Notes under the pieces: model-generated
Database searches by the model: none
Seen by the model: only the letters and a program-made list of their open reading frames with translations
Told to the model about the DNA's origin: nothing
Shown here: positions 1 to 6,781 of the stretch, piece after piece
Layout of the letters: the number at the start of each line of letters is the position of its first letter
Position numbering within the stretch: the stretch's first letter is position 1
Position numbers and translations under genes: made by a program
DNA from: Thermoleophilia bacterium
GTDB lineage: Bacteria; Actinomycetota; Thermoleophilia; Miltoncostaeales; Miltoncostaeaceae
DNA: 34,273 nt
NCBI GenBank assembly: GCA_025455865.1
Contig: JALOLS010000019.1
Span: forward strand, 1-34,273
Direction of reading: 5' to 3'

Positions 1-1
1 C

Positions 2-640
2 GCGGTGGTGCTGACCGGCGCCGGCGACCGGAACTTCTCCGGGGGCGTCGACCTCTCGGCGCGGCCGATGGAGGCGCTCGCCGCGAGCGTGCAGGAGGGC
101 GAGCGGCGCCTGGGCCGGGCGGCCCGGGCCATCGAGCGGTGCGCGCGGCCGGTCGTGTGCGCGCTGAACGGCAACGCCTACGGCGGCGCGCTGGAGCTCG
201 CGATGGCGTGCGACTGGCGCATCACCCGGCCCGGCGCGCGGTTCGCGATGCCGCCGGCGCGCCTGGGCTGGATCTACGCCGCCGAGGGCATCCGGCTGTT
301 CGTGCGGGCCATCGGGCCCGCCCACACCAGCGAGCTCTTCCTGACCGCCCGCCCGATCGATTCCGACCGCGCCCTGGCCATCGGGCTGGTGAACCACGTG
401 GTCGACGCCCACCAGGTGCTCCCGGCCGCGCTGGACGCCGCCCGGGCGGTGGCCGCCAACGGGCCGATCGCGGTCGAGGGCACCCGCGCGGTCATCCGGG
501 CGCTGACCGGCGACCCGGAGACCGCCGACCCCATCACCACCGCCGAGGCCTGGCGCCGGCGCGCGTTCGGCTCGGCGGACCTCCAGGAGGGGCTGCGGGC
601 TTTCCGCGAGCGCCGCCCCCCCGCGTTCCGCGGCGAGTAG
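2..640 (+). CDS. Enoyl-CoA hydratase/isomerase family protein, 3' part
   Basis: The gene is cut by the left edge; the frame is open from base 2 and stops with TAG at 638-640. The 212 visible residues carry the crotonase oxyanion-hole region (VVLTGAGDRNFSGGVDLS, then ALNGNAYGGALELAMACDW) and the usual downstream MPPARLGWIY and GLVNHVV segments. The family hydrates or isomerises enoyl-CoA thioesters in the cytoplasm, typically in fatty-acid or aromatic-acid breakdown. The protein ends with the RRPPAF stretch typical of crotonase C-termini (a helix-forming tail). The exact substrate cannot be read from the sequence. The GTG at base 5 is internal, because the family has roughly 40-50 residues before this point. 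Confidence 0.9.
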   Translation, partial: AVVLTGAGDRNFSGGVDLSARPMEALAASVQEGERRLGRAARAIERCARPVVCALNGNAYGGALELAMACDWRITRPGARFAMPPARLGWIYAAEGIRLFVRAIGPAHTSELFLTARPIDSDRALAIGLVNHVVDAHQVLPAALDAARAVAANGPIAVEGTRAVIRALTGDPETADPITTAEAWRRRAFGSADLQEGLRAFRERRPPAFRGE

Positions 641-655
641 CGGCAGCGCGACGAC

Positions 656-717
656 GTTTTCCCTTGGTCCGGGGGGTGCCGCGGACTAGCGTCCCGCAGG
701 TCTGCGACCGGGAAAAC
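656..717. repeat. Inverted repeat GTTTTCCC ... GGGAAAAC bracketing a promoter
   Basis: Perfect 8-bp arms at 656-663 and 710-717, separated by 46 nt. The arms hold T4 and A4 runs, which are rare in this GC-rich sequence. They flank the -35/-10 candidates at 664-691, so they could be an operator pair. Function is inferred only. Confidence 0.4.
664..691 (+). promoter_or_regulatory. Candidate promoter of the secreted PKD protein gene
   Basis: TTGGTC at 664-669 and TAGCGT at 686-691 are separated by 16 nt, matching a sigma-70-type -35/-10 layout. The start codon is 40 nt further on, so this transcript has a short leader, with GGAG at 721-724 lying 7 nt before the ATG. This contrasts with most other promoters in the window, where the -10 box sits directly before the start codon. 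Confidence 0.45.
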
Positions 718-731
718 CACGGAGTCCCTCG

Positions 732-2684
732 ATGCCCACGCGCCGCCGCCCCCTGCTGCTCGCCGCCGCCCTCGCCGCGCTCGGGGCGGCCGCGTCGCCG
801 GCGGCCGGCGCCGAGTACTGCCTGGCCCCCGAGGCCTGCGAGGTCCCGGTGGGGACGCTCCAGGAGGCCCTGGACGCCGCGGCGCTCACCCCGGACGCGG
901 ACCTCGTCCGCCTCCCGCCCGGGACCGTCGGCGGCCCGGGCTTCGCCTACGACGCCCCGTCGGCGCTCGAGATCCGCGGCGCCGGCGCCGGGGCCACCGT
1001 CCTCGAGGGCGTCCAGGGCGCCGACACCCTTCTGCTCGCGGGCGGCCCCCACCTGGTGGGCGACCTGGAGGTGCGCGTCCCGGCGAACGCGGCGGGCGGC
1101 GAGAACGGCCTCACGCTGACCGGCGGGGCCGCCGGGGAGGACCTCGTGGTCTCCTCGCCCGGCTCGGTGACGGGGTCGAGCGCGGTGCGGGTCGGGCAGG
1201 GCTCGGTGCTCCGCCGCTCGAGCATCCTGACCGCGCAGGGTGACACCGGGGTGGTCGCCGCCACGCCGGGCACCGACGCCGGCTCGGTCGAGGACACGGT
1301 GATCACCGGCACGGCGGCGGCCCTCGGGACCGCGGTCGCCGGCGGCGGGAGCCCGGCCGCGCCGCTCGGCGTGCGGCGCGTGCGGATCGCCGGCTACGGG
1401 ACCGGGGTCTCGGTCGACGGCGGCGCGGCCGAGGTCGGCGACTCGCTGGTGGACCTCGGCACGGTCGCCGGGGCGGGGGGGATCGTGGCCCGGCCCGTCG
1501 GCGGCGCGCTCTCGGCCTCCATCACCGCCACCCGGGTCACCGTGGTCGGCGGCGGCCTCGACCAGACCGGCGTGGAGGCCCGGGCGAGCCAGGCCGGCCG
1601 GCGCGGCGAGGTGACCCTGACCGGCAGCGTGGTGCGCGTCGGCGCCGACTCCACCTCCCTCGCCTGCAGCATCGACGCCGCGGGGGCCGAGGCGAGCCTG
1701 GACGCCCGGCGCAACGCCCTGTCGGCGTTCGCCGACGTCGAGCCCGGCTGCGGGGGCATCCGCGGCGACAACCTGCCCGCGACGGCCGACCCCTTCCGCA
1801 GCGCCGCCACCGGCGACTACACCCCGCGCGCCGGGAGCGCCCTGCTCGATCAGGCGCTCACCCCGCCGGTGCCCGCGCCCGGCGCGACCGACGCGCTGGG
1901 CCGGCCGCGAGCGGTCGACGGCACCGGCGACGGGGTCGCGACGGCCGACCTCGGGGCCTTCGAGTACCAGCGGCAGCCGCCGGTCGTCCAGTCGCTGACC
2001 GCCGCCCCCGGCGCGCCGGTGACCGGGCAGCCGGTCGCCTTCGCCGCGTCGGCGGGCGACCCCGAGGGCGAGGCGCTCACCTACGCGTGGAGCTTCGGGG
2101 ACGGGGCGGTGGGCGTGGGCGCCTCCCCCTCGCGCGCCTACGCGCTCCCCGGCCGCTACCTGGTGACCGTGACCGTCACCGACGCGGCCGGCGCGAGCGC
2201 GGTGCGGACGCTGACCGTGGAGGTGGCCGCGGCGCCCTCCCCGCCGCCGCCGGCCCCGCCGGCCCCACCGCCGCCCGCCGCCGCGCCGGCCATCGCGCCC
2301 CCGCCGACGGTGACCCAGGGCGCGTCCCCCGCCCCGGACGCCGCCCCGGTGCTCGGGCCGCTCACCGCGCCCCGCGGCCGGCTCGCCCGCTCGCGCGGCG
2401 GCTTCGCGCTCGCGCCGCAGGGGGTCCGGCCGGTCATCGCCACCAGCCTGTCCGAGCCGGCGAGCATCCAGATCACCCTGGCCCGGCGGGCCGGCGGGTC
2501 GCGGTTCCTGCCGCTGCGCGGCGTGCGGGCCGTGAGCGCGCCGGCCGGGCCGGTGCGGCTGCGGGTGCCCTCGCGCTGGGCGGCGGCGCCGCTCGGCCCC
2601 GGGACCTACCGCATCCGCGCGGTCGCGGTCGACGCCGCCGGCCTCACCTCCCGGGCGCGGACGCTGGTGGTCGTCCTGCGCTGA
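732..2684 (+). CDS. Secreted parallel beta-helix / PKD domain protein
   Basis: 650-residue exported protein. Residues 1-27 form a signal peptide (RRR, then an Ala/Leu-rich core, cleavage near AAG-AEY). Residues 28-400 are Gly/Ala/Val-rich short repeats typical of a right-handed parallel beta-helix, ending with the DLGAFEY motif seen at the end of many such helices. A PKD domain follows at about 413-498 (YAWSFGDG, then YLVTVTVTD). A Pro-rich linker (about 500-530) leads to a C-terminal beta domain (540-650; LGPGTYRIRAVAVDAAG) common in secreted proteins of Thermoleophilia. No catalytic residues could be identified, so it may bind or cleave polysaccharide or simply be a surface protein. The start is supported by GGAG 7 nt upstream. 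The TGA directly abuts the stop of the opposite gene. Confidence 0.85.
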   Translation: MPTRRRPLLLAAALAALGAAASPAAGAEYCLAPEACEVPVGTLQEALDAAALTPDADLVRLPPGTVGGPGFAYDAPSALEIRGAGAGATVLEGVQGADTLLLAGGPHLVGDLEVRVPANAAGGENGLTLTGGAAGEDLVVSSPGSVTGSSAVRVGQGSVLRRSSILTAQGDTGVVAATPGTDAGSVEDTVITGTAAALGTAVAGGGSPAAPLGVRRVRIAGYGTGVSVDGGAAEVGDSLVDLGTVAGAGGIVARPVGGALSASITATRVTVVGGGLDQTGVEARASQAGRRGEVTLTGSVVRVGADSTSLACSIDAAGAEASLDARRNALSAFADVEPGCGGIRGDNLPATADPFRSAATGDYTPRAGSALLDQALTPPVPAPGATDALGRPRAVDGTGDGVATADLGAFEYQRQPPVVQSLTAAPGAPVTGQPVAFAASAGDPEGEALTYAWSFGDGAVGVGASPSRAYALPGRYLVTVTVTDAAGASAVRTLTVEVAAAPSPPPPAPPAPPPPAAAPAIAPPPTVTQGASPAPDAAPVLGPLTAPRGRLARSRGGFALAPQGVRPVIATSLSEPASIQITLARRAGGSRFLPLRGVRAVSAPAGPVRLRVPSRWAAAPLGPGTYRIRAVAVDAAGLTSRARTLVVVLR

Positions 2685-2689
2685 TCAGC
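2680..2689. other. Palindrome at abutting convergent stop codons
   Basis: GCTGATCAGC is a perfect 10-bp palindrome containing the TGA of the plus-strand gene (2682-2684) and the reverse-complement stop TCA of the minus-strand gene (2685-2687). There is no spacer between the two genes. It has no loop, so it is a poor RNA hairpin. Confidence 0.5.
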
Positions 2690-4136
2690 CGACGCCGGCG
2701 CGGGCCCCGAGCTCGGCCCGCGCGGCGTCGCGGATGATGCCGACGGCCTCGTCCACCCGGTCCCGGTGGGTGCGGTGCACGAGCAGGCACACCCGCAGGG
2801 TGTAGCGGCCGCCGATGACCGTGCTGGACAGGAACACCCGCCGCGAGGCGTTGATCCGGGCGAGCAGCCGGGCGCCCGCGGCGTCGGGGTCGGCCACGCC
2901 GGCGTCGGTGCGCACCCGGAAGCCGACGGCCGAGAGCTCCGGCCGCCACGGCACCTCCAGCCCCGGCACCTGCGCCAGCGCGTCGTGGACGTGCCCGGCC
3001 AGGTCCAGGCTCTCGTCGAGCACCGCCCGGAACGCCGCGACCCCGTGCAGGTGGAGCGGGAGCCACGCCCGGAGGCCCCGGAACTCCCGGGAGAGCTCGG
3101 CCGAGTGGTCGGCGAAGTCGGGGACGCCGCCCAGGTCGGTGAGGTCCTGCAGGTACGTGGCGTCCATGCGGTGCGCGTCGCGCAGGGCGTCGCCGTCGCG
3201 CACCAGCACGCAGCCGGTGCCGTAGGGCAGGAGCAGGCCCTTGTGGGGGTCCAGGGTGATCGAGTCGGCCGCCTCGACGCCGCCGGTCCGGGCCCGCCCC
3301 CGCTCGGTCAGCCGGAAGAAGCCGCCGTAGGCGGCGTCCACGTGCAGCCAGAGCCCGGCCCCCCGGCAGATCGCCGCGATCTCGGGCAGCGGGTCCAGGG
3401 CGCCGGTGTTGGTCGTCCCGCAGGTCCCGACGGCCATGAAGGGGCGCAGGCCGGCCCGGCGGTCCTCCGCGACCATCGCCGCGAGCGCGTCGGGGTCCAT
3501 GCGCAGCGCGCGGTCGACCGGCACCAGCCGGACGGCGTCCCGCGGGAGCCCGGCGACCCGCGCGGCCTTCGCCACCGAGTGGTGGCCCTGGGCCGAGACG
3601 TACAGGCGGGCGCCGGCGAGGTCGTCGCCCAGGCGCCGCGTGCGCGCGGTCACCGTGGCGGTGAGGTTGGCGATCGAGCCGCCGCTCACCAGGACCCCCC
3701 GGCTCGGGCCCGGCAGCCCGAAGAGGCCCGCGCACCAGTCGATCACGCCCGCCTCGATCCCCGCGAGCACCGGGGCCGCGGCGGCGATGCCGGTGTAGCG
3801 GTTCAACCCGAGCGCGAGCATCTCGGCCACCGCGCTGGACACGATGCCGCCGCTCGGGACGTAGGCCATGAACCCCGGGCCGCCGGTGTCGAAGCCCTTG
3901 GCCGCCCCGGCCATCACCAGGTCCAGCAGGTCCTCGAGCGGCCGCCCGGCCTCCGGCGGCGGGGCCGCCGCGGCGGCCAGCAGGGGCCCCAGGCCCTCCA
4001 TGTCGGTGGTCGGGGCCTCCGCCCGCCCGGCCTCGAACGCCGCCAGCCGGGCGGCGACCGCGCCGGCCAGCGCCTCGATGTCCGCCGGCCCCAGCTCCAG
4101 GGGCCATCCCCGCCGGTCGGGCGCCGCCACCGTCAC
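2685..4136 (-). CDS. Pyridoxal-dependent group II amino-acid decarboxylase
   Basis: 483-residue cytoplasmic enzyme of the aromatic-L-amino-acid/glutamate decarboxylase group. The PLP lysine is K299 in LDPHKGLLLPYG and the cofactor-ring aspartate is D267 in LHVDAAYGGFF. SGGSIANLTA (151-160) is the phosphate-binding segment and SAQGHHSVAKAA (181-192) carries the ring-stacking histidine. It removes the alpha-carboxyl group of an amino acid to give an amine; Trp/Tyr/Phe-type substrates are likely but not proven. The GTG at 4136 overlaps the permease stop (GTGA, 4133-4136), so translation is probably coupled. A transporter plus decarboxylase suggests uptake of the substrate or exchange with the amine. 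Confidence 0.88.
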   Translation of the reverse strand: MTVAAPDRRGWPLELGPADIEALAGAVAARLAAFEAGRAEAPTTDMEGLGPLLAAAAAPPPEAGRPLEDLLDLVMAGAAKGFDTGGPGFMAYVPSGGIVSSAVAEMLALGLNRYTGIAAAAPVLAGIEAGVIDWCAGLFGLPGPSRGVLVSGGSIANLTATVTARTRRLGDDLAGARLYVSAQGHHSVAKAARVAGLPRDAVRLVPVDRALRMDPDALAAMVAEDRRAGLRPFMAVGTCGTTNTGALDPLPEIAAICRGAGLWLHVDAAYGGFFRLTERGRARTGGVEAADSITLDPHKGLLLPYGTGCVLVRDGDALRDAHRMDATYLQDLTDLGGVPDFADHSAELSREFRGLRAWLPLHLHGVAAFRAVLDESLDLAGHVHDALAQVPGLEVPWRPELSAVGFRVRTDAGVADPDAAGARLLARINASRRVFLSSTVIGGRYTLRVCLLVHRTHRDRVDEAVGIIRDAARAELGARAGVG

Positions 4137-5329
4137 CCGCCTCCCGTCTGGACGTGTGCCCCCGCCGCCAGGCGGGCACCGGCGGCATACCCTAGCGCCG
4201 CCACCACCAGGCCGATCGGGAGCGCCAGCGGCGATCCGGCCGCGGCGAGCGCCAGGCCGCTCGCCGCGCCCGCGCCCCAGGCGGCCAGGCCCGGGCCGTG
4301 CCAGGCCCGGCCGGCGACGGCCGCCCCCCGGCGGCGGAGGACCTCGTGGGTGAGCATGACCGCGATGAGCGGTGACGCGGTCAGCGCCATCACGGTGAGG
4401 TAGGGGATCATCCACTGCGAGAACCGCAGCGCGGCCAGGAGGGTGCCGGCCGCGGTGACCATCACCATCGCCCGCCGGTGGGGGATGCGGGGCAGGGCGT
4501 CGCCGAGCGAGAGCGCCCCGGACCAGATGTTGGTCATGATCGAGCCGGCGAACCCCACCGCCACGAACAGGTAGGCGACCCGCGTGCTCCCGAGGTCCGT
4601 GAGCACGTCGGCCAGGTCCCAGGTGCCGGTGCTGCGCTGGAGCAGCGCCCCGACCAGCGCGAAGGCGACGACCGGCACGGTGAGCCCGGCGAGCGCGCAC
4701 CAGACCACGTGGCGGGTGCGGGCCAGGTCCCGGGTGAAGTCCGGGGTGCGCAGCGCGAACGCCGCCCCGTAGCCCACCATGAGCGCGGCGCCGGCGAGCA
4801 GCGGCTCGGGTGACTCCGGCGGCCCGGCCAGGCCCACGTCGCGCTCGCCGGTGACCACCCAGAGGCCGTAGGCGGCGAGCGCCACCGTCGCGGCGCCCGC
4901 GGTGAGCGCCGCCCAGCTCAGCCGGCCGACCCCGCCCCAGACCAGTGCGAGCGCCACCAGCGCGACCAGCACCATGCCCACCCGGTCGGGGGCGCCGATC
5001 AGCCGGCCGAGCGCCGCCCCGGCCGCGCTCACGTTGACCGCGAACCAGCCCAGCATCATCGCGAGCATCGCGACCGAGGCCGTGGCCCGGCTCGCCCGGG
5101 TGCCGAGGGGGCCGGCGGTGAGCGCCAGGAGTGGCGCGTGGCGCCGCTGGCCGAGCGCGCCCTGGGCGACGGCGAGCGCGGTCAGGCCGAGCACGCCGGC
5201 GACGATCGCCACCACGACGTCCAGGCCGCCCTGCCCCTCGGCGACCCCGCCGCCGGCCATGAGCGCGGCGGGGCTCGTCCCGATGCCGACCCAGGGGCCC
5301 ACGCGCGCGAACCACCGGGGGCCGGGCAT
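4133..5329 (-). CDS. NCS1-family permease
   Basis: 398-residue integral membrane protein with about 12 hydrophobic segments. It resembles nucleobase/cation symporters of the NCS1 (CodB/allantoin/hydantoin) family: an N-terminal GPWVGIGTSPAAL segment, RTPDFTRD near residue 215 (the position of the PDYTR-type motif in cytosine permeases) and NIWSGALSLGDALP near 287. Family members import nucleobases, hydantoins or related ring compounds with H+ or Na+. The substrate here is unknown; coupling to an amino-acid decarboxylase hints at an amino acid or derivative. The ATG at 5329 is preceded by TAGGAT with a 6-nt gap, so the mRNA is predicted to be leaderless. Confidence 0.78.
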   Translation of the reverse strand: MPGPRWFARVGPWVGIGTSPAALMAGGGVAEGQGGLDVVVAIVAGVLGLTALAVAQGALGQRRHAPLLALTAGPLGTRASRATASVAMLAMMLGWFAVNVSAAGAALGRLIGAPDRVGMVLVALVALALVWGGVGRLSWAALTAGAATVALAAYGLWVVTGERDVGLAGPPESPEPLLAGAALMVGYGAAFALRTPDFTRDLARTRHVVWCALAGLTVPVVAFALVGALLQRSTGTWDLADVLTDLGSTRVAYLFVAVGFAGSIMTNIWSGALSLGDALPRIPHRRAMVMVTAAGTLLAALRFSQWMIPYLTVMALTASPLIAVMLTHEVLRRRGAAVAGRAWHGPGLAAWGAGAASGLALAAAGSPLALPIGLVVAALGYAAGARLAAGAHVQTGGG

Positions 5330-5335
5330 CGACCG

Positions 5336-5341
5336 ATCCTA
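5336..5341 (-). promoter_or_regulatory. -10 box of permease-decarboxylase operon (leaderless)
   Basis: TAGGAT on the minus strand, 6 nt before the ATG at 5329. The transcription start would fall at or next to the start codon. It lies 22 bp from the divergent -10 box at 5364-5369, so the two polymerase footprints overlap. Confidence 0.55.
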
Positions 5342-5369
5342 TTGCCCGGCCGCGGGACCCTGCTAGCGT
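5342..5369 (+). promoter_or_regulatory. -35/-10 of the 171-aa protein gene (leaderless)
   Basis: TTGCCC at 5342-5347 and TAGCGT at 5364-5369 with 16 nt between them, then 8 nt to the GTG at 5378. The -35 lies directly beside the minus-strand -10 box of the permease operon. Confidence 0.55.
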
Positions 5370-5377
5370 CGCCCGCC

Positions 5378-5893
5378 GTGCGACGCACCGATCTCGCCGC
5401 CCTCGGGGTCCAGCTCCCGGTCATGCCCACCGTGATCCTCGGTGCGCTCCCCGGCGCCCCGGACTGGGCCGCGCGGCTCGCCCGCATCGGGGTGGACGTG
5501 GTCTCTTCCGGCGCCGCCGAGGACACCCCGGAGACGTTCGCCGCGGCCGCGGCCGCGGTCCCGCACCGGCCCTGCAAGGCGCGCGCCGGCGACCCCGACG
5601 CGCTGGCCGCCGCCGGGGCCCGCATCATCGAGGCCGCCGCGGCGCCGGCCGGGGCCTACGCGCTCACCCCAGACGACGACGTGCTGGTGCCCGGTCCGGG
5701 CACCCCGGACGAGGTCGCGGCCGAGGTCCTCGCCGCCGCGCGCGAGGGCGAGCCCGCCGCCCTGTGGGTCGCCGCCGGTCCCGGCCTGGACGCCCTGGCC
5801 GAGGACGAGGCCGAGCAGCGCATCCACGTGCTGGTCGAGGGCACCCATCGCGCCCGTATGTGGCTGGTCAAGGAGCAGTTCGACCGGGAGTGA
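5378..5893 (+). CDS. Conserved-looking protein of unknown function, 171 aa
   Basis: I do not recognise this protein. It is soluble, with no signal peptide or membrane segment. The first 90 residues alternate hydrophobic strands and Ala-rich helices (MPTVILGALPG, then RIGVDVVSSGAAED), as in half a TIM barrel. The C-terminus contains ALWVAAGPGLDAL and ends in HVLVEGTHRARMWLVKEQFD. An earlier start at 5138 would run antisense through the permease gene. The GTG at 5378 is chosen because TAGCGT lies 8 nt before it. Its last 26 nt overlap the convergent hydrolase gene. Confidence 0.75.
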   Translation: MRRTDLAALGVQLPVMPTVILGALPGAPDWAARLARIGVDVVSSGAAEDTPETFAAAAAAVPHRPCKARAGDPDALAAAGARIIEAAAAPAGAYALTPDDDVLVPGPGTPDEVAAEVLAAAREGEPAALWVAAGPGLDALAEDEAEQRIHVLVEGTHRARMWLVKEQFDRE

Positions 5894-6770
5894 GCCCGTC
5901 GGCCCGGGCGGTCAGGACGGCCCGGATCCGGGCGGCCGCGGCGGGCCAGCCGGCGTCGAGGGTGAGCAGGTGGCCGGCGCCGGGCAGCCAGAGCGGCTCG
6001 GCGCCGGGGATGCGGGCCAGGGCGCGGCGGGCGTGGCGCGGGGCCACCTCGGCGTCGCGCAGGCCGTGGCAGACCAGGGTGGGCGCCGCGACCTCCTGGA
6101 GCGGCGGCACCGCCATCGCGGCCACCATCCGGTCGTCGTTGCGCGTGCCCGCGAGCCGCGGGGCGATCGGCAGGGTCGTCCGCACCGCGTCGTCGAGCCG
6201 GGCGAGGGCCGCGGGGTCGCAGACGATGCGCCCGGCCTCGCGCCAGAGGTCCCGCGGGCCGCCGCGCCGGGTGGCGATGAGCGCGGCGAGCGCCATCAGG
6301 CGCGGCGTGCGCCGCAGGCCCGCATGGGCCGCGGCGGCGCCGATGCGCCCCAGCGCCAGCCGCTCGAGCGGGCCGATCGAGGCGCGGGCGGGGCCGCTCA
6401 CCGACGCGAGCAGCACCAGCGCCCCGACCCGGGACGGATGGCGCAGCGCCAGGTGCAGGGCGATCGCGCCTCCGCCCGACACCCCCACCACCGCGGCCCG
6501 CCCGATGCCGAGCGCGTCGAGCAGCGCGGCGAGCAGGTCGGCCTGGTCGGCCGGGCCCGCGCGCGGGCCGAGCGGGGTGCCCAGGTAGCCCGGCCGGGAG
6601 GGGGCCACCACCCGGTGGCCGGCGGCGATGTCGCGGGCCCAGGCCAGGGCCTGGTCGAAGCCCCCGGGCTGACCGTGGACCACCACCAGCGCCGGTCCAT
6701 CGCCCCGCACGGCGCACTCGACCGGCCCGCGGGCCGTGCGGACCAGCACGGGGCGGGCGGCGCCGGTCAC
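5868..6770 (-). CDS. Alpha/beta hydrolase
   Basis: 300-residue cytoplasmic alpha/beta-hydrolase fold protein. HGQPGG near residue 33 is the oxyanion-hole HG motif. The nucleophile is S98 in GVSGGG, the acid is the Asp of CHGLRDAEV, and the catalytic His is in GAGHLL near the C-terminus. Such enzymes cleave esters, lactones, epoxides or similar bonds; the substrate is unknown. The GTG at 6770 lies 11 nt downstream of the metH stop, so it is likely co-transcribed with metH. The 3' end overlaps the opposite gene tail-to-tail by 26 nt. The last ten residues are weakly constrained and may be an extension. Confidence 0.85.
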   Translation of the reverse strand: MTGAARPVLVRTARGPVECAVRGDGPALVVVHGQPGGFDQALAWARDIAAGHRVVAPSRPGYLGTPLGPRAGPADQADLLAALLDALGIGRAAVVGVSGGGAIALHLALRHPSRVGALVLLASVSGPARASIGPLERLALGRIGAAAAHAGLRRTPRLMALAALIATRRGGPRDLWREAGRIVCDPAALARLDDAVRTTLPIAPRLAGTRNDDRMVAAMAVPPLQEVAAPTLVCHGLRDAEVAPRHARRALARIPGAEPLWLPGAGHLLTLDAGWPAAAARIRAVLTARADGLTPGRTAP

Positions 6771-6781
6771 TCAGGCGTCGC

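Noticed and set aside
5540-5562. GCGGCC tandem-like stretch
   Set aside because: It encodes an Ala run in the 171-aa protein and is explained by codon bias.
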